Part shown: piece after piece, positions 23,381 through 34,794 of the stretch | Layout of the letters: every line of letters starts with the position of its first letter | Position numbering within the stretch: position 1 is the first letter of the stretch | Assembly: GCA_005406025.1 (NCBI GenBank) | Contig: BGZK01000104.1 | Location: 1-64,000 of the forward strand | Source: Eumeta japonica | Taxonomy: Eukaryota > Arthropoda > Insecta > Lepidoptera > Psychidae | Direction of reading: 5' to 3' | Length of the DNA: 64,000 nucleotides | Program-made: the position numbers and the translations under genes | The notes under the pieces: generated by a model | The model's database searches: none | The model's input: only the letters and a program-made list of their open reading frames with translations | Told to the model about the DNA's origin: nothing

Positions 23381-24500
23381 CAGGGCGTTGAAAGCTACAC
23401 TCTGGCTTTCTTTTTCAATTTTCCGTCTTATAAGCCTCGTTGCGGCGGTTGCAGTCATTGACATATCAATACGGCAGTACAAATTGATGACAATGATTTC
23501 CTGTCAGTCAGTATCATAGAATACGTCTAATTTTCGTAATAAAAACTTAATTATGTATTGTATATTTATTAGTGGGTACAGTTAAAATGCAGTTGCTAAG
23601 TCGCTAAATAATAAAATTATCTACAGTTCAACCCACGAAACTCGCCGCTCCATATTGCCTATGAATGATGCAATGCGTAGGTTCAACGCTCCCCGACCCT
23701 TCCGTCTTCACCCCGCGTTCCCACTTTACGCGATTGTGACGCTTTCATGACTAATTTCACAGCGGCAGAGTTTCGTGCGTTGCACTGTAGTAGATGGCGT
23801 AAACACGTTTACAATCTTTTGATGGGAAATTCACAAAAACAATACGACATAATATCAACACAGCAACCACTCGCAATATAGCGGGAACCGGCATACCATT
23901 CCGCTTATGGCACATTTCATCGGCGCGTAGAAGGCGCGCGGTAATCGAGCGTTGCAAATACGCACGCGGTTACGCCGCCAATATTTGATATCGCATATCT
24001 CTCATATAAAATTGAATCCGTCCGGCCATCAGCTCGTGTCGGCACTACGTGCTCGAATCGGGGCCGGGGGCATCGGATCGGGGGCACCGGGGTACGGCTG
24101 GCGACGGATATAGGCTGTTGATTTAATATTACTGATTGAAATCCATTGCGGACTTAATGAGACATTTTCAAATAATTATTGTCACAATACCGCGACATCG
24201 ACGGAAACAAGAACGAGATGTACATTTTTTGGACGTCACGACGGCATGACGACAAGGCCCCGATATTGATGGCGGGTTCCAATCGAGAATTTGGATCGTG
24301 CTGTATCTTTAGTGACTGTTATAAAAAAAAAATGACTATCGAGACTGTTAGAAATTTTGGCAAGTACATCGATAACGAAGCACTCGTCTCGTAATCTGGA
24401 TTAATCGGTGACGACGGCGGCGTCGCAGATGACGGGTATCAGAGGTCTGGCGCCACTGGCGGAGAAACGCCTATCCAGAGTGTTGATTAGGGTACGTTAC
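23381..24500. other. Noncoding stretch with CpG-rich islands
   Basis: Two CpG-rich parts stand out, 23640-23960 and 24020-24120 (including ggggccgggggcatcggatc), plus 24390-24470. Open frames there (for example 24179-24394 plus strand) resemble nothing I know. Possible regulatory DNA; no gene call is made. Confidence 0.35.
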
Positions 24501-25287
24501 TCAATTGACACACGACACAGTACAGTACAAAATGGTTATGATAGCTGTATTTATTATTAACAAAAATATATTAATGTTCTTTATTTCCAAATTTCTGAAG
24601 ATATGAGAAGATAATGTATTTAATTAGAACGATAATTTTAAGTTTACCATAAATCCTAAGCAGAAACAAAGAAAATATTTTAATAATTCTAAAACTCTGT
24701 TATTTGCATAATAAATTGGCAACCCTACTAATAGCGGGTAGATTGAGATCGTTTGAAAACGGAATGTCTGTTTCATTAACAGTATTGTGCGGCCGGCGGC
24801 GCCCGCCAGACGTCTCCGCGTTTTATTGAATCCATTCAGACTCGTTTAAAAAGGGAAATATGCAACGAAGGGATATCGATTTGCAATCGTATTCACCACT
24901 ACTTTCGTATTTCAGAAAATTCCGGTTAAAGAAAGTTGCAGAGTATCGAAGGTTCATATTCTGTTTTAGCTCACTGTCTAAGATTAAATATGGTAGTACA
25001 CGAATGCACTAAACATAGAAAATTTTTGTCTTTGATTAAAGTTTTAAAATGACTAATAATGACTTTTCAACACATTGCTTACTTATTAATAAAAATATTT
25101 TTATGTTCTGGTACTGTGAGCGTTAATCAAGAGTATATGTTCTATTGAAAAAGAATGGATATACATTATTTTATATTGAGCATATATTTTGAAGAAGCGA
25201 ATTTCCAACAATACATTGTAACATTATAATAAACATTACATAAATAGCTTATCATCAATATTCGCCAAAAAATTATTATAAAAATAA
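24501..25287. other. AT-rich noncoding stretch
   Basis: Apart from a small GC-rich patch at about 24790-24825, nothing recognisable is present. Confidence 0.4.
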
Positions 25288-25656
25288 TAAGGAGCGTCCA
25301 TAAACCACGCAGAACGGCCAAGAGGGAAGGAAGTCACTTCGATCGCTTTGCTAACTACGTAAGTGGCGAGGCAGATTCAGGCTACGTAATTTCTTTCCTA
25401 ATTTATTTTAATTGGCGCAATGAAAATAATTGGCAGTACAAGTTTAATATGTATTTATTTATTGTCATAAATCGTTCACTTTTATATTTTAATAAGAGTA
25501 TATTCTCATAATATAGTACAAGTGTGTGAAAAAAACTACGTTCCATCCGGGCGGAGAGGCAGTCATAGGAAAGGCTACGTTAGGTTACATGAAGAGCGGG
25601 AGGGGTTCCGATAGGGTCAAAATTTCAAAATACATTTAAAATATGAATGGCCGTAT
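25288..25656. repeat. Decayed non-autonomous repeat
   Basis: The left edge 'ggagcgtccataaaccacg' and the right part 'cgttaggttacatgaagagc' then 'gggaggggttccgatagg' and 'aaaatatgaatggcc' are in the order I recall for a dispersed lepidopteran element with ends like 'ggagcgttcataaattacg' and a G-rich inner tract. The two ends are only weakly inverted copies of each other. No coding content. Confidence 0.42.
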
Positions 25657-25684
25657 TTTGCCTGTATTGTTTGATTATATTGAC

Positions 25685-25855
25685 TTAGAAGCTTGATTTT
25701 TTTACAGCTTCAAAGAACCGCTGACATAAGTATTTGATAATAATTTCAACTCGATGCGCCTACACCTTCCTGAGAAAAAGGGTCTTAACAGACAGACGGA
25801 TAAACGGAAAGATGGAAATTGAAATGTTTTTATTAGGGTTTGTTTTTACTACTAA
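25685..25855 (+). repeat. Dispersed lepidopteran repeat
   Basis: 'acagcttcaaagaaccgctg', 'caactcgatgcgcctacacc', 'ttcctgagaaaaagggtctt' and then 'acagacagacggataaacgg' is a well preserved segment of a repeat I recall as common in Lepidoptera. It is related in style to the 22448-23380 repeat. Non-coding. Confidence 0.6.
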
Positions 25856-26389
25856 AAATAGGATAGCATAACCACAACAAATAATATATGTAGTAATATA
25901 TTAGGTATTCTCAAATATTTTATATATTTAAATCGATGACACCTAAAAAAGGTTAAAGAAGAAAAATATAGTTTGTCGTTATTCTAGATTAAGGCGAGAA
26001 AGAAGAAAGAAAAACGAATAATAAGAAAAATTTTGATTGAAATTACAGACAAGATTGCGCTACGAACCTTTAGATAATTTAATCTGCATTGAGAAATTTT
26101 TTACTCGAAAAACATTTTTACAAAACAAAAATAACGACGTAAATTATAACTAGTTCGATGAACGAAAATTCTATTTATCTTTAGATAAATACATTTAAGA
26201 AATCTTTCATTATAAAAAATAAGCATTTTAGCATAAACGCTGAAACTTACAAAATAAGGTGTCCATTACATTAACATAAACATTTATGTAATAATAATTC
26301 GAGATTATATAATATTATTAACGCATCTATGTTCACAATCGACATAACAAATATTGAAAAGAGGGGCCATGCTTACTGTGATAGATAAC
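25856..26389. other. AT-rich noncoding stretch
   Basis: Nothing recognisable. Confidence 0.4.
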
Positions 26390-26930
26390 GAAAGCGTATC
26401 CCGACAAACATGTTGGGCTGTTCATAATAGAGTTCTGGTCCTACACATGTGATACACGTGAATGTTGGTTGTGCCAGAAAAAACATGAAGTAGAATCAGA
26501 GCAGTGGAGGTGGGTTCTCTGCGCTGTAAGTGCGGATGTCTTTGAAAGATAGTTATAGGATATAGCAATGAAAGAGAACGGTGTGGTTTTAAAGAAGATG
26601 CGGTGTATTAGTGAAGAGAAGGCTACGATGCTTTGGTTTGATCATTCGAGAAGGATGAATGAAAATAAAGCAAACTGACAATACAAATACAAAAAGTCTG
26701 TATCTGTAATGAAAGCATCCGCAAGGGGCAACTAAGGAAATTTTATCTAGACCAAACTAGTGAAATAGTAAAGAAACGGCAAATTTAAAGCACCCAAAAT
26801 CGACAAAGCTGCCACGAAAAACTCGTGAATATCAGTGACGCAAGTGTAGATTTGTGGTCTCTGCCTACTTTTATGGAAAAATGAGTGACTTTATATGAAT
26901 GCCAAATTTCATTTTTATATTATATATTTG
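26390..26930 (+). mobile_element. LINE reverse-transcriptase C-terminal relic
   Basis: Reading across frames, the plus strand shows WLCQKKHEVE, SLKDSYRI, the basic 'EEKATMLWFDHSRRMNENK' block and finally 'ICGLCLLL' with the alternative frame FVVSAYFYGK. These are degraded versions of the tail of a common lepidopteran non-LTR element (consensus-like landmarks: WQKKHES, SLKDR, LRWFGHvERMNE, WKSIVSAYPSGK). Several stops and frameshifts are present. The clade differs from those at 18056 and 47790. The call relies on recalled landmarks, not a search. Confidence 0.65.
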
Positions 26931-27955
26931 ACAGTTAACCAGAGGCCAATAGTGAGGAAACTTGCACGGCGAGAGAGGTTCTTCACTACAATATAAGGTG
27001 TTTTCAACACGCATTGAGTCAGTATCAAGAATGTTTGCACAGTAGGTATAAAAATACGCAATTACTTTTTAAAAAATCATAAACTTCAAAGTTTATGCCA
27101 GAGAGATAATGTTGATATATTGAATAGTTTTCAGTCATGAAAAAAATACTTCAAGCAAAGATTTCATATCGTGAATAAATAACCTATGATAATAAGTACC
27201 TGAAAAATTGATTCGGAAAAGCAGATACCCTTCTGTTGACGATATTTACTATAAAAGGCCGTCTAGAATTTTGTAGATAATAACATTTTCCTAAATATTA
27301 AGAGCGGGATAGGGACGGAAACGAGTAATAATTCAAAGAATTTATGTTTACTTTAAACTCTTTTGATACGTCATCATCTCTATAATTTCAATTCTAGTTT
27401 TTTACGTCACATTACTGCACACAAACACTTAGTTATACCATGAGTAATTCCATACTGGATTAGTCAATGTGTATTACGCATTATTCCAAAGGTGGGAAAG
27501 ACTATAAAAAATAATTATAAGCCCCATGGAATCCAATCAAAAGTATTAAATTTCACTCTTATTTTATTACATCTTGTTGAGCAGCTCTTCAATTGCACAG
27601 TAGCGTTATAGGAATAATAAAAGATGTATAATTTTATAACCTATATTTTTATCCAATATTTGTATTAAATTTTATTATTAAACTATATACTAGTTGGGTG
27701 TCGTTGTAATCGCCGAAGAAATTTCAATAAAGCAATGAAATGATTCACAATCGCGTTTGAATCTTTTGATATCTATGATCTATGGTTTTTACCACTCGAA
27801 ATTAATTAATAATGACCATCGACACGAAAACATGTATTAAAAATATAACATTTCATTCCTTAAGAGACGATTAAACGGCCGACAAGACGTAGGTAGAGGT
27901 CGCTCTCTTAACGCAATCAAATCAGAACAACAATTTCGGCCGAGTCATAATGCAG
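26931..27955. other. Noncoding stretch
   Basis: AT-rich with no recognisable gene or repeat. Confidence 0.4.
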
Positions 27956-27959
27956 ATTC

Positions 27960-28328
27960 ATGAATCGAAACCTTGTTAAGAGTTGCCCTTTGTCCCGTAC
28001 CCGGTACGACTTTATCTCCCTACCTTGGGTAGGTCGCGAGGCGGATTATTATTCTCGGGTAATCCCGATGTATGGAGCGGCCTCGCCTAAATTAATTTAC
28101 AATTTATACTCCCCCATACCTTCGTATGTTTACGTCACAATCCTAAAGCTTGCTATGTGTTACGATAGTAAGACATACCAATATCGATACTGTTACTTCG
28201 TACGCTCCATAAGATTTACTCGAGTAGACTGCTCGGTTCAAGTACTAGATAAGGATTTAAGTGCCACGTGGGGTTACGGATGCCATCGCAAGTGCAACAC
28301 GCGCAGTCATATGTCGAGCTGCGGTTAA
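27960..28328 (+). other. Unrecognised 122-codon open frame
   Basis: An ATG-started frame in a less AT-biased patch encodes a Tyr-, Arg- and Cys-rich sequence (for example NLYSPIPSYVYVTILKLAMC). No signal peptide, domain or repeat is recognised. It is one of the longest non-transposon frames in the window outside the receptor gene, and may still be chance. No splice context supports it. Confidence 0.15.
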
Positions 28329-31300
28329 AAGCCGCGTTGCATATGCGCTTACAATGCATTTTTTTTTTACTACAATAAATACTTAAATTGCACTAGATTT
28401 CGAACAGAAAGTTCTTTTCATATCGATCATTTCGTTAGTCGAAGTGTCGAAGAGCGTCAAAGCAGATCCCGTTAATGAACATAATGTGACGTTGCAACCG
28501 CCAATTATTAGGTACTGCTGTCGATGCACGTGACGTTTGTACATGACCTACAGTGCCATGATCATCTTTGAAAGACGTCATCAGAGCAGCCACACCGCGT
28601 TTCACCAACCAGATGCCCTAAATCCTGGTCGACCCTAACAATAACTGCGTACAAGCAAAACAATAAAATATTTTATTCATAACCCACTGTCCGTCGCCGC
28701 GGAGCCGCTCACGGAATCTTTATGGGGCCAATTAACGTTAGAGCGATGCAAGAAAAAAAAAGGATTTGGTAGTTTTTCATGGCTGCGCTCGAGTAGGAAT
28801 TTTGACGTCAGTGGCGAGATTGAGAAATTCTTAGAATCGAAAAATGTTACCGTCGGTTTTTACTGTGACATTAAATTTTGATCAGGAATTCCTTTGAATC
28901 GGAGGATGGTGAGATAAGAAATCATTTATGAGTGAATAAAATATTAACAGTTTAAAAAAGTATTAAATCTTGTACAAATTACTGCTGATAAAACAGATGA
29001 TTATTATATTACGTGTGTTTGTATTGTACAATCTGAGGTAAGAATAGAATCATTAGGCGAACATTATTACATGCATCTATTTAAATTACTTATTTCCCTT
29101 CATGAATATAATTTACAATTTTAACAAAATTTTGTGAATGTTGTGAAGCTAGATGCTTTTATACTTTAAATGTCTATTTTTAGACTGTTTTAAGACCCTG
29201 ATTGAAAAAAATCTTTATTTTCACTTCATTTTAAGCATAAACTTCATTTTGTACGTGTTCACACCAACTTTATAACGAAAGCGCTAGACAGAAAGGTGGC
29301 CGCAGATGTTGGACGTGGTCTATATACACGATGTTAGTCTTTATGATTAAGTAAGTGATACTTTATTAATTAGCAATTTTTTGAAAGTTTTATACGTGCT
29401 TGCTAGTAATTGTTATAATAAAGATATGCAATGAACACAGAAGAGTACGCATGTGAACAGATAAAAAGTGAATTACGAAGAAACTGGAAAAAATTTAAGA
29501 AGAATTATTGTGTTTCGAGTGACTTAAATGACTATTTTTCCCATCTCACTGGTTCTGGCAAAATTGGACCCACCATTTTTAATGATACTCGACGAAACAG
29601 TTGATTTTATATAATATAATGCCCTACTGCTGACGCACATGACAAAAATCTATTTGAAAGCGCAAACGAAGGGTTGAACCCTTCGAAATGACATCAGAAC
29701 AAACCCACTGGTAGAAAATATGTCAACTGAATATGAATAGAGTTGTTCATATGATCGATACAACTCGTAATTCTCAAATGTATATACTCACTATAGATAC
29801 AGCATTTCCTCTAGGACTTCGTTATATGAGCATAAAACGATGTCGTCATATAATCTAATTAAAAGTGGTATATTTTAAAACGAAATAAATCTAATATCAT
29901 GAACTAATTTTCTACAGAATAAATAATTATTTACGAAAAGTATTAAGATTCCGTACAATCTAGTATAATTTACTATGTTGGCAATCGCGATGTTGTAATA
30001 GGTCAGCTGGTTTACTTCCGTAAATTGACGCAGCGCTGCAGTAGCGCTGATTACGCGCCATTTCAAAGATCCGCACTCTCGCTGACAGTCCCAGCGATCA
30101 CCAAATGGTTTTGCGAATGTTTTCGCTGTGGTTCTCGTGACTCACTTCGCGCGGTACATTTTGTATAGAGATCTGTCAAATTGGTACTGTGACTGATTTA
30201 TTACGATCGCTGAACTGTCAAAGTTCGCATCTGTTTAAAACAGTATTTTTACTCACATTATTATTGTGAACTTATTATTAACATAAATTACGAATTAGCA
30301 AAAAAATAATAATTTATATCGTGCATTTGTCTCAAATTTCTTAATATTGCTTTCAAATATTGTTCATTTTATATTGCGTGTTTTATTAATTATCGTACAT
30401 ATTGGGAAAACTAATATTTTGTAACCTTTATTCTAACTTAAAATGATTGACCTTATAAAATTATTTTATTAGAAAGATTATTAATAACATTAGTATTATC
30501 AGGAATGAAATGAACTTATTTGTAGGGTATTTTAAAAATTTTAAATTTGGTATTACGTTTGCGACTTTCCATAAAACTTTAATCTTTCTCAGTTTGAGTA
30601 TAGATCGGACTACTATACAGATTAAGAAACATAAACTAATAAAACCAATAAAATTTAATTTACTATAAATGATTTATACAATTTAAAAGGTTATTTATTT
30701 AACAAAATTAAGTAGGAATGCAGCGTAAAACGAAAACACCAATACAATTAATTTCGAGGAAAAGCGAGCCTATGTCATAACTACGCAAGATGTTAATTAC
30801 TTACGCCATATTGAAAAAGTTTTGAAATGTCAATCGTACATACAGGTTTTCAAATGGCGCTGTCAAAGTATAAGCCCTGTAGCGACTTCTGCGCTATGGC
30901 GTTTTCACAACCAAACGATTATTGGTTTATTTTAGTCGTAGCAGACCAGCAGGTTCAAAGCCGACATGTACACCGTTTATGAATCGTATAACAGTACAGT
31001 ATAATAGCGACAGTACGCTTTGTCCGTATCCGTATACCCGAAAGAGATCTTCAAGTTGCCCGCACTTATAGCTAGTTACAGACTTGAGAGCCCATAGAGG
31101 ATAATAAAGGCTTTCACTTTCCTCCGCACAGTAAAAAATTACTTTAACGAATATTTTAAAAACATACTCACCATTGATTTTCAAATCAATTATTAAATAT
31201 AAAAGTGCAAACGTCAGTCGGTACAATCTCTAACCGACAAAACATATGGATAATTTTCGAACGATCTGTGTAGTTGGCGGCCCGCGCGCCGCTTTTTGCG

Positions 31301-33368
31301 CCCTTGACCATTCAAAAGGAAAAGCGATTATTTTTCAAAACACGCCTGCCGCAAACTGCTTAACAATCTTCATTACAATGCAAACAATACGACACTACAC
31401 AAAATGTTCTAGGAAAGGACGCTCACCGTGGACTAATGAACAATGCCCTCCCACTTTCTAGTCCGACGTCGTAATTATACAACAACCGATGGCTATTGTA
31501 CTCTTAACGGATTGTTCGAGCGACGTAGATATATTGTTTTATGGGTTTCCTTTATTTTAAAATGTGTATGTGTGTGTAGTTTGAGAAATGAGATGTTTTT
31601 CCAAAGATGGACACTGGGACGCTAATGCGCGGGGACATTAAAAAACTTAGTGGAATGAATGACGTTAAATATTGAAATTGTTACAAAGAGATATTTTATA
31701 AAACTAGTACACGTATGACGTTTTGCTTGCTATGATTTTATCGATATGCTTAAAATACTCTTGACTATATATAGATATTTATTTTTATATTATTTTCTTC
31801 GGATAGAAAACCTAATAATCGTATAGCAGATACATAATAAATAATTTACAACAGACTTAAAAGTTGAGGAGGTCTTTGAATTTCATCGACAATCGTGATC
31901 GATATCCCTCGAAGTCGATTCTGGCGGGAAACCGTAGAAGTAGGTATTTGAAGTATTTTAGAATTTAATCACACTATCGACTTACCGTTAAGGCTACAGA
32001 GGCTCGTCATCTTCTACAGTTTCGACAAGGTTATCGGATTTCGACGGCATACCTCCTTGAAGCTTTAGATAATTTAGTTCTTTGTATTAGTACTTTATTA
32101 GTATTCAGTCAAACACTTTAGATCGACGATATAGAGCCTTCGAAGTTTTATCTGTTGTTATAAGTTATGCTTATGGAAATTACAAGTTAATGGTTCCTAA
32201 AATATTGTTTGGAGTTATTTCTAGCGACTTTTGGAAATATTAAATTATAGGCATCTATCCTAAACGATTTTCAGGGATAACACATATTTTTTTTCTATGA
32301 ATAATTTATTTCTAAACAAAGAAAGTATAAATGTATCATAAGCACTGAAACAGTTATCGCCGACCGGAATTTATACCCGAAACAAAATAAGGTTTTTCCC
32401 TTTGTTCAAAGCACCATCTACGATCCCTGTTTAGCCGTGCTAGCAGAAAAAAAATCTTTTCTAGAGCAATAAATTAAGCGTTATTTATAAATAGAGACGC
32501 TCTGAACTTGGCCGGGAGAGGAAGGACGCCATCGCCGCGGTTCCGGAGTGGGCCATCTCAGGGCCGGGGCTTTTTTAGGGCGAGTTGAGTACTTCACACG
32601 GATCTAAAAGGGCGATTTATTAATGGAGCGGGGAAATGGTTTTGTTAATACAAATAATTTCCACGCACAGTACGTATCGTTTCTTGAAAAATGTATAATA
32701 ATAATAAAGTGAACAGATATAAAGCATTTCATCTACTTCAGTTAGGTGTATGTGATAGAACCGATAGCCGGCGCATGGACTGCGGTGCTCATACAGTGAG
32801 TCCTATTACTGATAACGTTCAAATCTCGATGTTGGTTACGATACCAATTATTATCCGCATTGTCAAAGCCAGTTTAATATTGATATTCCTGAGGAAAATG
32901 AATATTCTGCTGAGGAATATTAATATAATATAAAGATAAAAAATATATAAAGGAATATAAAAGAATATTAGGAAGTCTATCCCTACACATATTCATGTAT
33001 AGAGACAACCGACTTCCTATGGGATTCTGCGAATTCCGATAGATTTTACTAACTTAAGCACATTACAAAAGGAGAATGTACTAACGCAAGTCTGATATGA
33101 GCAAATGCAGCAGTTTAAATGTAAAAGTTGGATAATATCTTGTAATAGTCTAGTCAGCAAAAGCCATTTTGGTGAAAACTTCTTCAAGGGCACCGAAAAT
33201 TATGATTTAGGGCTCATTCGAATCAGAATGACATATACAAACTTTTTGAAAAATTTTAAGTACGTCCGATAAAAATTACAATATTTATAAACAATAAAGT
33301 AATAAAAAATTAGGATAAAAAAAATTCACCTTAGATGTTCTTGTCGGGATATTAATATTTAAATAAAA
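28329..33368. other. Long noncoding stretch
   Basis: No gene or named repeat can be supported over about 5 kb. GC-richer patches lie at 28480-28740, 30040-30160, 31270-31330 and 32510-32590; short open frames there match nothing I know. The 32510-32590 patch (ggccgggagaggaaggacgc and similar) could be regulatory. Confidence 0.4.
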
Positions 33369-33445
33369 ATATATATTCTGATTTTATATTAAAAATATTC
33401 GTAAAATTATTATGAATGTTTTTAATATAAAATCAGAATGTATAT
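33369..33445. repeat. 36-bp hairpin with 5-base loop
   Basis: The bases 33369-33404 pair with 33410-33445 over 36 consecutive positions. Three are G-T wobbles and the rest Watson-Crick. The arm contains ATTCTGATTTTATATTAAAA. The loop is AAATTA-type, 5 bases. There are no transposon-like ends. The few wobbles suggest either slight decay after a snap-back duplication or weak selection on RNA pairing. Confidence 0.88.
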
Positions 33446-34274
33446 ATATATATGATGGTGACACATGTTACCACGTATGTATATGTTTTTGTCCTATTGC
33501 GTTTACATTTGTGCTTTTACTTATAAATAGAGAGATTACACACACCAAAAAGAACTTTTATGTCACATCGCATTCGACAAATTTGTCACAAGCTAAAAAT
33601 ACACTCTGATTTTCCTCATACGCCAAAAGAAGTACAACTACAAAAACATTTTAAGCATAACTGACGACATGTTGACTTGACAACCGCCCGAATGTAGAAC
33701 AGTCAAACTAAATCTATATAAAGTTACGTACACATACAAGAAAGACAGTGAAATGCAATATCATTCAAAGATGCATTGCAAATTGTTTCAAAATTGCATT
33801 AGACAGATTATATGAGAGGCGACGAGTGCATCTCACCTTTACGCTCTACGGACCGAAAGCTAGAAATACTTATCGCTTTTGTTTATTACCTGTCGGTGCA
33901 ATCGGTTTAAATTGCCATCTTTATTAATATTTTTTCCAGTTTTTCGTTTATCACTGAATCTCACATTCGACATGCGTGCCGGGGACATATGTCGTGGGAC
34001 GCATACGCGCCACCTGCCAGCACTCGAGGGCTTCCCGATCGTCGGTGTCGGGTGGATGAGATCGACGACACGCGAGCACTTCGACGGCATCTTCGACTTA
34101 TATAGATATACAGACAGTACGCAGATCAGACAGGTATCGTTGCTAAGGTAAATATTGTACTACGCGATGGCCAATTTTCGGTATTCTCTATCGAAACTCA
34201 ATTTTGAAAAAAAAATATATAATAAGAAATACATACATATATAAGTATTTTCTTAAATTTAAACAAAAAAGGTT

Positions 34275-34297
34275 TGTGTGTGTGTGTGTGTGTGTGT
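34275..34297. repeat. (GT)n microsatellite
   Basis: About eleven uninterrupted GT units. Confidence 0.95.
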
Positions 34298-34611
34298 ACA
34301 AACAAACAGGGCTACCAACGTAAAGATGTTACCTTTGACGTCAGCGCATCTAATGCCAAGAATTAGCCGTCGAGTACTCTTTTTCGCCTATGACAAAGTC
34401 GATAATTAAAGAGTTTAAAATCAAAACAATAGAAAATAATGAATTCGGACGTTCAAAAATGTTTCATACTTTCTGGGTGATGAAATACAAATTTTATTTT
34501 AAATGTGATTTTTTATTAAAAGTGAGTTTAAAATGAGACGGTGGAAGAAGCCCTAAGTATAACGAAGACAGTTACAAATTTAAATAAAATAATACGTATT
34601 AGTGTTTAAAT

Positions 34612-34617
34612 TTTATT
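34612..34617 (-). promoter_or_regulatory. Candidate polyadenylation signal for the receptor gene
   Basis: TTTATT on the plus strand reads AATAAA on the minus strand, about 180 bases past the receptor stop codon. AATAAA is frequent in AT-rich DNA, so this is only a plausible candidate. Confidence 0.3.
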
Positions 34618-34794
34618 TAATTATCAGTGACAAATAATCAAATTCGTGATAAATAAATTGGTTCTGGTGATAGATAAAAAGTTTGGATGAACTTCATAGA
34701 TTTAAGTGCGTATAAAGCATAAACGCAGCCAAAAATACATGTTTCTCAAATTTGTTTCAACCATATGTAAAACATAATTATATATATTACCATA

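Larger units (their letters stand above)
33446..34794. other. Noncoding region downstream of the receptor gene
   Basis: Apart from the (GT)n microsatellite at 34275-34297 and the possible poly(A) signal at 34612-34617, no feature is recognised. Overlapping frames at 33860-34151 on both strands lie in a GC-richer patch and resemble no family. Confidence 0.4.
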
